Assembly (NCBI RefSeq): GCF_963678635.1
Contig: NC_087064.1
Coordinates: forward strand, 81,383,526 to 81,447,525
DNA length: 64,000 bases
Reading direction: 5' to 3'
Origin: Symsagittifera roscoffensis
Taxonomy: Eukaryota > Xenacoelomorpha > Acoela > Convolutidae
Shown: positions 34,561 through 47,326 of the stretch, in pieces
Position numbering within the stretch: position 1 is the stretch's first letter
How the letters are laid out: every line of letters begins with the position of its first letter
The notes under the pieces: generated by a model
Databases searched by the model: none
What the model saw: the letters and a program-made list of their open reading frames with translations, nothing else
Told to the model about the DNA's origin: nothing
Program-made: the position numbers and the translations under genes

Positions 34561-37500
34561 AGTGCTAACGGTTGATTTGAAAACACGAACGCACTATAAA
34601 TTTATAGATCAGGACTATTAAATTCACTTGTGAAAGATCTCCACCATTTCCTACAATTTACAATTTAACTAACTATAATGTGACATGTTATTCAGCTAGG
34701 CAGTTCCTTTCCATGACTATTGAACTCCTTTTGCACTGACTACCAAATTTAGTCCTCAAAATAGAAACCAGTCAAAGTTCAGGATAGTACAGGCATCTAA
34801 TCCACCTAATTAGTCTTCTCTGAGTATTCAAAGGCAACTTGAGCCGGAAAAACCTAAACTAGAGGCTCCATAGTTAACAAAAGAGTTCATTAAAATCTTG
34901 GCAATTGGTTTTTTTGAATTGAATAGTATGAAAACATTACCATGAAAACAAACTTTCAAGGCAAAACACAATATTGAGACTACATATCTTAATCTATAGC
35001 AAGCGGCATGAAATTATATCCAAAATATGTTCATTTCAGCGTCATTACAAACCACTACTACATCACATGTATTGTCCATTTTGAGATAAAAATTATGATT
35101 GAGTCATCTAATCATTTCAGAGTATCATAAAAAAACTCATTTTTAACTACGTTTGGTCACGAGTGTTGATTAAAGCCAAAGAACATAGCCAATCGAAGAT
35201 TGCAAAAGAGCAATGAACGCAATTAAACATAAAAAAAACACTGACTTCGTTGAAAAAATCTCAACTTTCGAATTTCAAAGAAAAAAATAGATACCCTTAA
35301 AGCTCTTTTAATTTCTAGAACAAATTATTGTAGGCAATTTTTGAAAACATGAATCCAACTAGAGAAAATTGGATCAATTGTTAAAGTTTTTTAAATTCCG
35401 CTCGATATCTAAAAATTAAATTCCACTTTCGAAACTAGAAATCGTTCACGTTTATTTGCGCCATTTCCACGTTTGTATTTGGAGAGTGCTATTTACGTCA
35501 CTTTCGGCAGATGAGCTTCAATTGAACTCAAAAAGTGCATATAAACATCAGTGCATTCATAAATGCATTAACATGTATGAATGCACATCTGTAGTTATTA
35601 GGGAACAAATAAAAACAGCAAGACCTATATAAGAGTCTTCACTACGTTCATTACTCTCAAAAACAAATTTACAGATACCTGATTCTGCGCAAGATATCAA
35701 ACATTAGAAACGAGCATCAGTGGGAACAGAAAAAATGACCTGTTTGAAACGCGTGGTCAGCAATTTTATTATATTTCAGCCGGACAATCCGATACAAGAA
35801 AGGTCTCGAAAGACTTAAAAGAATTAAGCGAAACAGAGACACTGCAAGCCCTTAAATACATTAGTATAAACTGGCCAGCAGCCCGTAGTTTTGAAACGCC
35901 GAGAAGCTTTCAAAATTTCATTTTTTTTCCGATAGCAAAACAACCAAGATCACGAAAAAATTATGATTTGTGGTAGCCCCGAAATTTTTCGAAAATAATC
36001 TGTCTCGTTAGCAGAAGGAAAACTTTTGGAAAATAATCTTTCTCGTTAGCAGAAAGAAGTTTTAAAGGTAAAAAAGCTTTTTTTAAAAGCCTTTCGACCG
36101 CAATTTTTAAAGCCCCAAACTGATCTAACTAAGATGCGTATACCAATGACTAAGAACCCAGAAAGTGGAAGGTAACTAACAGCCTAGCCTCCAAATAGTC
36201 AATTCAAATAATTAAGTTTTAAGTGTTCGCCCATTCACAAGAAACATAAACTATCCCATAAATCGTGAAACATTATGACAACATATAAGGACAAAACCTT
36301 ATTTATTTTCTTGCAATCACCAAAATTATTTAAAAAAAACTCGAGAGCCTTTTGAAAAAATGACTCCTCGCAGAATCCTGAAGAATAAACTAAGCGCAAT
36401 ATAGCTTTATTCAGCAATACAATCCCTCAACAATTGCCCTGATGACGGGACAGTAGGATGAGCCTAAGTGCTGGCAAATCATATGAGTATTAAGTTCTAG
36501 GGTCAACAATTAGAAAAAAGATGAGCAAATGAATGGCTACTAGAAGTCGGTATGAGCTCCATTTAAGAAGGTGAGTGACATTTTTTCAACAAATTGTTAA
36601 GACGTCAATGTGAGGCCCTAAGCCAAAATGAGGCAAACCAAAAAACAATAAAGCTGAAGAAACAAAAGAGAAAAAGAAAAACGTAGCCAACAGACAGCTG
36701 GGAAAGAGCCAATGACCGCAATTATACAGAAAAAAACTTTGAATTTTAAAGAAAAAACAGATGTCCTCAAGGATCTTAAAATTACTAGAACAATGTATGG
36801 TTGGCATTTTTTCGATAAAATTAACCCAATTTGAGAAAATATGATCAATAGGTAAATTAATTACCAAAATAAACAAGATATGATTTTATGGCACAAAAAA
36901 AACAGACTAGGAGCCCAGTCTTTTTTCTTCCAGTACCTATTTGATAATTTAAATGAACTGATGCGAAACGTTATGCGTAGTTCTCAAAATGTCAAAAAGT
37001 ACTGAGAAAAGTTTTAGCGACGGAAATCAGTAAAACATCTCGTTTTGATTGATTTCTTAACCTCAAAACTGGCATTTTGGATAAATTGAGAGAAGTCCAC
37101 TAAATTGGTCAAAATGTTATTTATTAGATGTTTACCAGGTCCATAGCAGATTGCCTGTCAGAATTGGTAGAATCGGCCTAACTGTCAATAATTCGGAAAA
37201 AAAATTTTGGTACCAAATTGCTTTTCTAAAAAAATGGTGCATTGTCGCTTAATCAGCAAAATTTCATAAACTTCATGTTTCTTTAATGGAACTCCGAAAC
37301 TCAGCAGTTTAATTCTTAGGAACAACCTCAAAGTTTCCAAAAAACGAGAAAAACCTCAAAATTTTCACATTTTCTTTGGCCATATATTCAAAAATTTGTC
37401 GAATTTTCAAATATTTTACGTCTTTATTCCATTGCTGATTGCTTGTCAAATCTAAGAAAATTCGTTTATGCTAGCTAGCGTTGTCCTTACACTTGTTCCT

Positions 37501-37971
37501 CGGTTTCACTCTAAGGCCATTATCATTTCTACTGAAACAAGGCGTAGAAGCTTATACAGGTGAGACTTCAATAAAAAATTTTACTATTTTATTTATTTTG
37601 AAGTTTTGAATGATTTCAGCTTTGAAGGGGTAATTTTCGAGAAAAGAAACATAAAAAAATGCGTCAAAAATTTCACCGACTGCATGCTTCGAGTGCCGTG
37701 TGATTCGGTAAGAAGAGACTAGCAAAATAAACGGCGCACAGGAGAGTAGACGGTCATTACATCGGCCTTTTAACCAGTTTTGTGAAAATAATGGTGCCAC
37801 CAAAAGGTGCACCATTATTTGCGACTTGGGTTGGACTTCGTATTAGGACACTACGCTCCGCTTGAGTAAAAAAGAAACAGTGATTCTGTTAGACAACTTA
37901 TTGTTATGATAAAATTATTTAAAAAAAATTTGATAACACCTGTTTATAAGGAGCATAATACTCGCATGCGT

Positions 37972-38135
37972 AACACAGATGCGAAGCTGCGCTTCGCAAA
38001 CACTAGCGAGTGAAACTAAAAAAGTAGAAATAGGCCAGGATTTAGTTTTAAAAAATTCTGCCAGGCGACCGAATAGAAATTGCGACCTAGAGATTAAGAA
38101 TCTCGCGCACTAACCTCTCAGCCACTGACGCTAAA
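37972..38135 (-). mobile_element. tRNA-derived SINE-like unit, second full copy
   Basis: Minus-strand head GCGTCAGTGGCTGAGAGGTT and AGTGCGCGAGATTC, then GGTCGCAATTTC. The tail on the plus strand is AACACAGATGCGAAGCTGCG with CACTAGCGAG. Same order and orientation as the copy at 32406-32590. The head again resembles a class II tRNA 5' half. Confidence 0.6.
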
Positions 38136-38634
38136 CAACCCGCGAATACTAGCTACAAATGAACCAGACAAGTCAGATGTCAAAACACATTGTAATTTAG
38201 TACTACCACACTACGCCGCGCATGTGTAAAAAGCGCCGAACTGTAGTGGTTTTAAGTTGCCATTATTCCAAATTATAGGTTAGTACTGCGTCACATTATT
38301 TACATTTAAGGTGGGAACACATATACAGAGGCGAATTAGGTCTTTGCTAAGTTAAGTTGCCCAAGAGCTCAAAAGTTAATAAGAAAATTAATTTCCAAAT
38401 TAATAACTAGTGATTTTATACAGAACACGTTTTAATCAATATCTCTGATCGGAAAAGATGTAATTATCAACCATAAAATATCAACTAGTGTTTCCAGAAA
38501 TCACACTAACACGTATACCTCGATCATTGACTCATGCAACATTTTGAAAGATCTGAATACGTCTTTGCCTCTTTTTGATGTACTCTTAAGCTGCTGTCAT
38601 TATTATGTGACAACCGGGGTGGTAGCATACCTAC

Positions 38635-38730
38635 CTATGTCTTTAATGCGAATGCCCTCGAAGTTAAGCTTGACGGCCCTCTTCCTCGTAGACTTCAGCT
38701 TCCCTTCCAGATTGGTGATTCGCACGTAGT
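38635..38730 (-). CDS. MAP4K3/5: MAP4K3/5-like kinase, CNH exon 11
   Basis: Minus-strand exon of 96 bases (2 nt + 31 codons + 1 nt), with acceptor AAATTTTAG before 38730 and donor GTAGGT below 38635 (a second GT lies 4 bases downstream, but the first keeps the phase with exon 12). The peptide YVRITNLEGKLKSTRKR corresponds to the IKIVNLQGRLKSSRK-like block of MAP4K3/5 CNH domains. The split codons give aspartate at the 5' junction and valine at the 3' junction. Confidence 0.9.
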
Positions 38731-39699
38731 CTAAAATTTACTCAGTATAACATCAATTGTGTCTTGTTTATAACTTTTGCACATTTTTAGCAATTGATTA
38801 GTATCAAAATTAGGACTTCCAAAAGCATGCATATTCTTTATACACAAAATATAGCTTGGAACAATTTTAGAACAAAGTAAATCACTTTATAGTAGATTCT
38901 CAAATTCTTATCTTTTTTGATATTAAATGAAAATAACTTGATACTAAAATTGACCAATAAATAATTATTTCGAAACTTCCAAAAAAAAAACGAAAGCCAA
39001 ATTAAAAATGTATGTTTTCTACCATTTTCTATGGTTATCGCTGAGTCTCTTTAAAGCTCTGCTTTCATAATTATTGACTAAGTGAGACGATGCTAACTTT
39101 ATTCTGTAGAAACAGCTAATATACTGTGCGAAAGCGTTAAGAAATCGAGACACACGAGGTCCCGAAAAATTTTAATTTTAAAAAACGTTTTAAGTAAGAA
39201 ATTTGGCTCTTTTACTGTCCACGGCTCTTTAACTTTTATAAACTTGCATGAGCAAATCTTTAACGAGCAAAACTGCATAAGCGAATTTTAAGATTTTAAC
39301 CTAAAAAAATACAACCTAAATAGCTGATTCGTATTTCCGCTGTCTTTTACTCGTTTTGAGCATGAAACCTAATAAAAAATGAAGTAATTCCTTTCAAAAT
39401 CCCAAAGCGGACGAATTCTGGCGACCGCTTTTAAGATCACAGGGTTAAAAAATACATTTTCGCCCAGGAAACAATTCCATGTCACATAGCACTGACGCAT
39501 TTTTTTACACGACCTTATTAGCATCAGTCACTGTCTAGTGCGAGATTTGAAACCCATGACGAAAAGCGATTCCCAGATGGCACATCAAATTGAACTACGC
39601 AATCATGACGTATTGTATTTTCCTACCCAATATCAAGTGAGTCTTTGAAGTTGGAAACTTGAAGAAGATGAATAAGTACTTCAAAGGAATTCGACTAAC
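38731..39699. other. MAP4K-like gene intron
   Basis: 969 bases of AT-rich intron; nothing recognisable apart from poly-A/T runs. Confidence 0.6.
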
Positions 39700-39768
39700 C
39701 AGGAAAACAGATAAGTAAAGTGTCCTTTTCTAGCTGTCGCACTTTCACCACACACTTGGTAGCAGGTC
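39700..39768 (-). CDS. MAP4K3/5: MAP4K3/5-like kinase, CNH exon 10
   Basis: Small minus-strand exon of 69 bases (2 nt + 22 codons + 1 nt), with acceptor ATTTTTTAG before 39768 and donor GTTAGT below 39700. The peptide KCVVKVRQLEKDTLLICF aligns with the THVTQLERDTILVCLD block of MAP4K3/5. It joins exon 11 through a split aspartate codon to give ICFPDYVRITNL. It is too short to be found as an open frame; the family match and phases identify it. Confidence 0.88.
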
Positions 39769-42127
39769 CTAAAAAATAAAGTCATACCGTAACGATTTGA
39801 TGGCATGAAAAACAGTGACGAGAACATTCTTTAAATTATATTTTAGTTCAATTAGTGTATAAGAATTCACTCCACTGTCCCTAAAATTTATAACCTAATT
39901 TGCCTATCATTTTAAATAACATGTTTTAGATACTTTTATGAATACTAAGGTATAGTTTAAATTCAGGAGAGGAAACTTGGAAATCAAGCCGTGGTGTTTT
40001 TGTTCCCATCCGACCTCGATATTTTTTTCACGCAAAATCAGATACTACAACACACGTCCAATTACTTTCTGGTATGCAACCCAACAAGATCAATATACGT
40101 GGACAAACAGTATAAAGCTTAATTTACATTAACAGGACAAAACGAACAACATTGGAAAATTTAAACTCAATTTTCTCAAATTGGGGTAAGATTAGACAAA
40201 AATTGAAGAGAACAATATTTGCTTAGAACTTCACCAAAATTAACATGGTTTAATTCATTTTTCGAAACTCGCAACTACAAATTTCCCTCAAAAATGGGTC
40301 CTTTTGTTTTTTTAGTTAATCAAGAATTACGCTGAAACTACATTAATTGATTAGAAAGTTATATCAAAAGAAGCCTCTTACGCAGCCCAAGAAATTTTCA
40401 GCAGGATAAAATCTGTATAATTGAATATATTTTTCCTTGATAGCAAAAAAGGTCAATTTTACTATGAGGTCAATCTGTTCGGAGATTTTACCGTTCTAGA
40501 ACTTCGTTGCGCTGTGTAAAAGGCTTCTTTTGATATAAAGTTCTCATCAATTAGTGTGGTAGTTTCAACGTATTTCTTGATTATTTTAAAAAAGCCAAAA
40601 TTACTCATTTTTGAGGTAAAATTTTGTTTGCGAATTTCGAAAAAATAAATTGCACCATAATAATTCTAATGAAACTATAAGCAACTTTTGTTCTCTTTAC
40701 TTTTTGTCTTATATTAACCCAATTTGAAAAAAGCATTCGATGCATCAAATTTTGTTCGCTTTGACCGGATATTTAAATCAGCACTGTATATCACTTTAGT
40801 GAGATATTCCAAAAAGATTCAGGAAAAAAATACAAAAACTATCAATTTTTTCTGGAGTTCACTTGTCTTGACGTTAAAAATCTACTTGTCCTGAAATGAT
40901 CAATTTGATTTTCTTGTCTCGAAATAATCTCGATTAGAGATCACAGCAAGACAGAAAAAAAAACATTTTTTTTACATGCTTTAGTTAGCTTTGCATCATT
41001 TGAACACCTAACTTAATGAAAACTCGATATCAACCTCCGACTTTTATTTTAACCTTCCACGTTCCCCCTGAAAACGAACAAAAAAACAAGGCTAGCCCGT
41101 TGCTGCTCAAAGATGCTGTTTAAGGATGCTGTTTAGCCGGTTGCTGTTTAAGAATGTTCCAACCATACTCTTTCAAAAAAACAAATGAATGTGATAAAAA
41201 GATCTGAAGAAAACCTGAAATTTAGGTATATTCAAGAGTCACTGTAAATAAGCAAATTGGGCAACCGTTTTTGTAGAAAATAACTAAAAAGAAAGAACCT
41301 TCAATTTTTCATACTTTTGAGCAGAAATCGTTTTGAATTTCTTTCTTATTCCAAAAATGGCGCTAAGAACATCAAAAAATAATTTTTCTTAAGTTTCATG
41401 GCGTATCCTTCTATAATAAGCCTGCTCGCTTGCTTTAATGGCTCGAAATTATACGAAAACTCAAAAACTTCAGACCGGTTTCTCGCGACACTGGGACAAC
41501 TTTTCGAAAATTTTCCGACCTCAAAAGATATTTAAAAAAGATTTTTAAATTGGTGTCGTTTTTTTCTGCATGTTGTGATAAAAAAAAATCCGATCGAAAA
41601 AAAGAACTTAGGCATATTTGAGAATCATAGTAAAAAAGGGCGATTGGAAAACAGTTTTTAGAAAAAATAACTAGAAAAACGAAGAAGAAATTAAAAAATA
41701 TCAAACATTTTTTGCGGGAATTTTTTGAACTTCAAAAACTACCTTTACTCCTTTACTTGAGTACAACTAAACTTTCACTGCTTAAATTAAGCTTGATTAA
41801 GCTACTGTAAGCCTACACGGTCACCTTATTAGCTTGAAATTAGACCAAAAATTTCAAACCGCTTTTGCCAACACTGTGACAAAATTTTCAATACTTTTAA
41901 ATATCGTTCGAATTACGACTGAAGGGCACTGATATGATGTATCACTCGACCCATTCCAATAATTTTTTGTTGTACTTGATTTTGCGTGGAAAGAAAAGAA
42001 AAAAATTAAAACACACCCGAATACAAAGTTCCTCACCATTTTTCAAGTGATCGGAACAATTTTTTTTTTCGGATGATGCGTAACTTCCTCCATGGTTACT
42101 CCCATTAATTATACTTCAAATACATAC
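39769..42127. other. MAP4K-like gene intron with MITE and inverted repeat copy
   Basis: 2.4 kb intron. It contains the diverged palindromic MITE at 40108-40786. At about 41400-42060 lies an inverted copy of the repeat found at 19160-19760 (GACCAAAAATTTCAAACCG, CAGTGCCCTTCAGTCGT on the minus strand). Open frames at 41435-41704 and 41854-42039 lie in that repeat. Confidence 0.6.
40108..40786. mobile_element. Palindromic MITE, older copy of the 29554 family
   Basis: 679 bases with the same interior as 29554-30284 (AAGAATTACGCTGAAACTAC, CTCTTACGCAGCCCAA and their inverted forms) but many more differences. The right end ATTTAAATCAGCACTG is followed by TA. The left end (CAGTATAAAGCTTAATTTAC) is more degraded and its TA is lost. 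Confidence 0.8.
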
Positions 42128-42225
42128 TTCTAGCATTGATTTCAAGCCTATGCGTGGATCCTAAGGTCTGCGTAATGTTGTCCAAATTCAGCACTTTCAC
42201 GTCATAATGGTTCGGATTATCGGGG
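42128..42225 (-). CDS. MAP4K3/5: MAP4K3/5-like kinase, CNH exon 9
   Basis: Minus-strand exon of 98 bases (1 nt + 32 codons + 1 nt), with acceptor GTGTTTCAG before 42225 and donor GTATGT below 42128. The peptide PDNPNHYDVKVLNLDNITQT occupies the less conserved stretch between the YPLVCVGV-like block and the QLERDTILVC block of the CNH domain. Recognition rests on position, phase and the fit of splice sites more than on residue identity. It is clearly not repeat-derived. Confidence 0.82.
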
Positions 42226-43574
42226 CTGAAACACACTTTCAAACTTAGCCAATAGACCAGGGGCGGCTCTCGAATTTTCTCGATTGCGGGACAAAGATTC
42301 ATAGAATTTCGTCAAAAATTCCTTTTAGATCGACCAAACTGATTTTCTGAGCACCCCCAGAACACTATAAAAACCCTTTTTTGACAGAATATTTTGGAGT
42401 GTGCTACCCTTCGAAATTAGTATATATTGGCGTCAAACGCACCTTTTGAAAAAATTTAGGGTTGATCGGCCGAAAAGGGGGAGGGTATGGCTTGGCCGCG
42501 TACGCACCCTCAAATTCACCCCTAGTGCCCAAATGCGGATCTACACTTCTTTTAAGTGGTATAGATTTTTTATCAAAATTTTTGTCTGAGGCTGTTTTTT
42601 CAAAAATCAGGAGGTTAATTCCTTTTGACTCTTTTTAACAAATACGCTATCGCCTTCACATTTCCAAACCGAGTAGACTATTGCAATACCTTTGCTGATC
42701 GTAAGCTGATTCAATTATTCCAAACGCATTTCACTTAAAAACTAATTCAATTTCAGGAAATTTGATGGATTGACATTTGACGATATTTTTAACCCAACCA
42801 GAGCAAACTTGATCAATCAATAGACGTTTCTTATTCGGCTTGGGAATATTCGAGCTAAAATTGATACTATGCTCACCAATTTTGGTTTATTTTTCAGGCA
42901 CATAAAAAATGGTAATGATGAAGAGGAAAAGTCGACTCTTTACCTTATTGCATTAACCTCCTCAAGTATTTATTTGAACAAACATTTTAAGAAAAAACCG
43001 CAGTCAATTCAACGAACTGCATGAAATTAAAATTCATTCGGAATCAATAATTGAATTGCATATCCTTAGCCTGGGGTCTCTACCGTCTCATTAAAAACGA
43101 ACAGAAAAAAGTCAAATTATTTGATGCAAAAGGCAGCCAAAACCAATGAGAGCTCGGATCGACCGTACAATTTTCCTCCCTTCCCCTAAATGACCACCGT
43201 ATAGTTACCCCTAGTCAGATATTATTTTGAAAATTTAAGAGTATAGAGTTGATGTGAGCGCTGAGCTTATCACCGACGGTTAAAGATTATAACTGATTAT
43301 GACTGTCCGCCGAAGCTTAAATTGGCACCTGTCGTTGTCCATTGAGTGAAAACAATCTGAATTTGTAATTTCACAAACTAACACTTCCCCGATGTAATGG
43401 TAGTTTAATTACGAACAACTTTGGCCAAAACCCAAATAAAACATCTTGCATAGAAACCTATGTTGAGCCCAGATTTAATGGTAGTTTAATTACGAGCAAC
43501 TTTGGCAAAAACCCAAACAAAAACATTCTGCATAGGAAATTATGTTACGCTAAAATGAAGATTCAAGTCATTAC
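42226..43574. other. MAP4K-like gene intron
   Basis: 1.35 kb intron. Positions 42259-42527 hold a member of the CAGGGGCGG-type repeat family (starts CAGGGGCGGCTCTCG). Positions 43395-43553 hold an 81-bp direct repeat. The frame at 42401-42589 is within the repeat. Confidence 0.6.
43395..43553 (+). repeat. 81-bp direct repeat, two copies
   Basis: Units start at 43395 and 43476 with TAATGGTAGTTTAATTACGA and continue through AACTTTGGC and CATAGAAA. The two copies differ at several positions. Confidence 0.9.
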
Positions 43575-43678
43575 TTTTCTTCAACGTCGTAACACAAGTA
43601 GGGGTAGTCTGTTTTGTCTGTGATAAGAAGTGTCATAACTGACAGTGGTCGATCGAACGCGTCTTCCAACCGGATGCT
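43575..43678 (-). CDS. MAP4K3/5: MAP4K3/5-like kinase, CNH exon 8
   Basis: Minus-strand exon of 104 bases (34 codons + 2 nt), with acceptor TTGTTTAG before 43678 and a somewhat weak donor GTAATG below 43575. The peptide FDRPLSVMTLLITDKTDYPYL matches the family block in which FPLPxPLxxFEMLVxPxxEYPLVCV is typical: same spacing, a proline pair early, the leucine-rich centre and the YP-L-C end. It is separated from exon 7 by a 12.8-kb intron packed with repeats. Confidence 0.88.
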
Positions 43679-45029
43679 CTAAACAAAACAATTAATCATT
43701 AATTCAATTACGGTTTTTTTCTTCAAATTAACTGTAGTCGACTACAAAAATTATTTTTAGATAGCTATCAATGACCGCTTTGTCATGAGTGTAACCCGCA
43801 TGTTTGTGACTGAAATTAGCAGAACTAATCCATGACCGTGAAATATTTATGAAGTAGCTTTTAAATTGACAACGACAGGCACATCAGTATACAGGAATTT
43901 CATACGAGCGTCACAATTTCATGAAAAAAAAAATACGACGAAAAAAGATTGGCCAGTAATGAACTGCGATTACTTTCGGAACGTGGAAAACCAAGGAGAA
44001 AAGAAGAGCCCAGCATAGAACAACTTTTGAATTAGTAAACAGTCAATTATTTATGCTTCAGAGTAACTCAGTTAAAATATTCATGTAGCTTAGCTTTCAT
44101 TTCTTCTGCATTGGGTGATATAAAATCTTTATATGTTTTTAGCGAAATGAAAGACGCCACTGGACAAAATTTGCCCACACACTAACTGATCACTTAAATG
44201 AGTTAACACTAGGAAGCACTTCCCCATTAATCAATCGGCTCGAGTAGCAATAAATCTTTGAAAAATTTTAAACGTATCTTAGCTGCAACCGGGGCAAAAG
44301 CATGACATTAGGGTCCCAGGAAAAAAAAACAATTATCGAAGATGGGCCCGAAAAATTGCTCAAAATTTTGCCTTCTGGACGATTCAAAACTTTATCTTCA
44401 CAACAAAACAGGTATATGATTCCTGCTGTTGGAACTATTGTGCCAGTGTAGTTTTCGCTCCAGACGAGCTTTGATGCTTTATCGAACAGTTCTTGATGCC
44501 ATGAGCGTCAAATTTTGTAATGCTACGGAGCTTTGAAAGTTGACAATTTGGGATAATTAATTCAAGCAAAGTATCCGGTTTCCCAACGGGTAGTGTAGAT
44601 AGAGGGCGAACTAATCCCCGCTTCAAAACGTTTCACTTTCATTTCATATCTAATTGTTCCCATTTTCCCCGGCTAGATGCAAGTCATTGTTTCACCTGAA
44701 GAAATTTTGATTGTTTTATCTTTTCTGAATGACTTAATAAAAAAATAATTGTCCATCAAAAAGATTTCGTTAAGCTAATTGTTTTGAAAATTGCCGATTC
44801 AGGATAATTTATGTGCGTTTTCTACTTTTGCAATGCGTGGGCCGAAGCGGTTCAATCAGTCAAATGTTTCTTTAAAAGATGATGACTTTAACATTTCAAA
44901 CTAAAGGTTACGTCTTCTGAAATATTAAAAATCGATTAACAGTTTTCAATTATTATTTTTTTTTCGAAATTTAATTATTTTTTAAAGAGTACTTGAGATA
45001 CAAAAGAAGGGAGTTCCTTCTTAGCTGAA
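43679..45029. other. Long MAP4K-like intron, first part
   Basis: AT-rich, no exon seen. The minus-strand open frame at 44435-44626 is unrecognised and lacks splice support. Confidence 0.5.
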
Positions 45030-46109
45030 TATGCCTTTCAATTTTCTTTACGTATTTAGAACAGAGCGATAAAAAAATTTGTGCGTTATTGTATACCTGT
45101 GGCTTATGACAAAATTGACCAGAATTGCTGGTACCTTGATCGTAAATTAAAAAATTATTGCACCAATCATTTTTTTTGAAAAATCATGGCAATTGAAAAT
45201 TGCTTCATCAAGATAATTGAGGGCGAAAAATTGTTTTTCAAGGGCTCAGAAACTATTTTAAACCAAATTGAGGGAAGTTATTGCTATAACTAATGCGTCT
45301 ATTTTTTTTGACATTTTAACCCGAAACATTTTCAGACAACTCAAAGCGCACTCAAAATAATCAGGCCTGTACACTAAAACAAGCGATTTTAACTAAAAAA
45401 TAATTATAAGGATATTTTACAGAAACGATGAACGTAGTTAAGACTCATGTACGTCGTAATGATTTTTTTATTTTCGTTGTTTTTTTTTTCGTTTTGTGAA
45501 TGAAGGGAAAGGGATCCAAATTTTTGAATTTCAGGCTCAAAGCATTTGTTTTTGCAGCGTGACTTTTGATTCCTATATGCCTTTCAATTTTCTTTATGTA
45601 TTTAGAACAGAGCGATAAAAAATTTGTGCGTTATTGTATACCTGTGGCTTATGACAAAATTGACCAGAATTGCTGGTACCTTGATCGTAAATTAAAAAAT
45701 TATTGCACCAATCATTTTTTTTGAAAAATCATGGCAATTGAAAATTGCTTCATCAAGATAATTGAGGGCGAAAAAATGTTTTTCAAGGGCTCAGAAACTA
45801 TTTTAAACCAAATTGAGGGAAGTTATTGCTATAACTAATGCGTTTATTTTTTTTGACATTTTAACCCGAAACAACTTCAGACAACTCAAAGCGCACTCAA
45901 GATAACCAGGCCTGTACACTAAAACAAGCGATTTTAAGTAAAAAAATAATTATAAGGATATTTTACAGAAACGATGAACGTAGTTAAGACTCATGTACGT
46001 CGTAATGATTTTTTTATTTTCTTTCGTTTTGTGAATGAAGGGAAAGGGAACCAAATTTTTGAATTTCAGGCTCAAAGCATTTGTTTTCGCATCTTGACTT
46101 CTGATTCCT
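45030..46109 (+). repeat. 546-bp tandem duplication
   Basis: Copy 1 is 45030-45575 and copy 2 is 45576-46109. Both start TATGCCTTTCAATTTTCTTT and run through TTGACCAGAATTGCTGGTAC to CTCAAAGCATTTGTTTT. They differ by only a few substitutions and small indels. The last roughly 75 bases of the unit are also the outer end of the foldback arm starting at 46031. Confidence 0.93.
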
Positions 46110-47139
46110 CTTTAAATTAATTTCAATTTCAAATGGCCTCATAAAAGGCAAACTACGTTCTCTGATATCAAAAATGAATGCAATGGATCCGGCAATTTCA
46201 GTTTATGTTTGAAATTTGCGTTTTGATATTAAAGTAAGACGGCCAATGGCCACCAGTAGTCATTTAACCTCTCACACAAATTCTCCGAGGCTTTTTTGAT
46301 CTATACTTATTTACGCAAGCAAACGTAGCGTAATTCATATCAGGAAGAACACTTTCTCTAACGAAATACGAAACTTAAAGGATCTTTTGGTGGCATTTTT
46401 GCGAATTTAAGCATTAAAACCTTATTTGGCGGCAAACTCTGGCCTATTTTCAATCGATTTTCGCACAGAGGCCAAAGACATCCGAATTTACAGTTCAGCT
46501 TAATTAACTTTATTTTTAGAGCTAACTTTTCCTGTGTTCCAGCTTGGTTGCAAATTGCAGCTTCCCGAATTCATAGTTTTTTCAATACGGCTCATGATAC
46601 GGTTTCAACAGCTCAAAAATTTGCCGTAGCTCCTTTTGAAAACTGTGGAGTTCGAATCGCATTCAGAAACCGCGTAGAATTGATCATCATGAACATTGAT
46701 GAAGCAACAAAGTTCTTAAAAACCAATTCACAAATGCAGTTTTACAATCCAGATGAAACGCGCGTACATAATTTTTCTCCTGCAGTTTCTGGTATAACTT
46801 AAAAGCTTTTAACCGAACTTCAAAGCTACACCAGATAAGATTTGAACGCTGCGGACTATTTCTGCAATAAATGTCAACGCGGAAAGACGGTGATTCCATA
46901 CAAAAGAACGAAAAATGCAGTTTAAACATAATTTGTTGAATGCTAAGCTTAACTTCTCCCAACCACACTTCTTGAACGGCCAGAAAATCCCCCTCAAAAA
47001 ACTCTTTATGCAAGCTTGGAAGACATTCGTTTTCTATTTATCTAAATGCATGTCACGTATCTCGAAATGATTAAGCTATCTCAACGTTTAAGAAAGGACT
47101 TAGGAAGCCTTTCGATTTTTCAGCTCATGAAAGCAAGGC

Positions 47140-47270
47140 CAATGGCATGGCAGGTAAGAGCAAGGAGGTGCAGAGCAGCGCAAGACAATGCAAAGCTGCG
47201 CAAAGCGAGGCAGGGCATGCCAGGACAAGGCAGGGTACGCGAATAGATACAGGGCGGAGCAAAGCAGGGT
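47140..47270 (+). repeat. GCAAGGCA-type degenerate minisatellite, left arm
   Basis: A run of about 10-bp units such as GCAAGGCAGG, GCAAAGCAGG and GCAGAGCAGC. Its inverted counterpart lies in the right arm at about 48255-48355 (TGCCTTGCGC, TGCCTTGCAC). The open frame at 47046-47246 owes its Arg/Ala-rich composition to it. Confidence 0.75.
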
Positions 47271-47326
47271 AATGAACAGCTTCGCCAGGTGGTATTCTAG
47301 GCAAGGCGGTCTTCTATCGATCTTCT

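Larger units (their letters stand above)
33156..38634. other. MAP4K-like gene intron, 5.5 kb
   Basis: No exon seen. Contents: a G-rich triplicate at 34510-34560; an ATT microsatellite-like tract near 34340-34365; a member of the ACTACGTTCAT dispersed family at about 35180-35660 and a related piece at about 36640-36900; a two-copy repeat of GGAAAATAATCTTTCTCGTTA-type sequence (with variants) at about 35990-36055; SINE-like units at 37972-38135 and a tail near 38325. The open frames at 36235-36876 and 37552-37815 have no recognised product. Confidence 0.55.

Noticed and set aside
47046-47246. Arg/Ala-rich 66-residue frame
   Set aside because: Produced by the GCAAGGCA minisatellite in the foldback arm.
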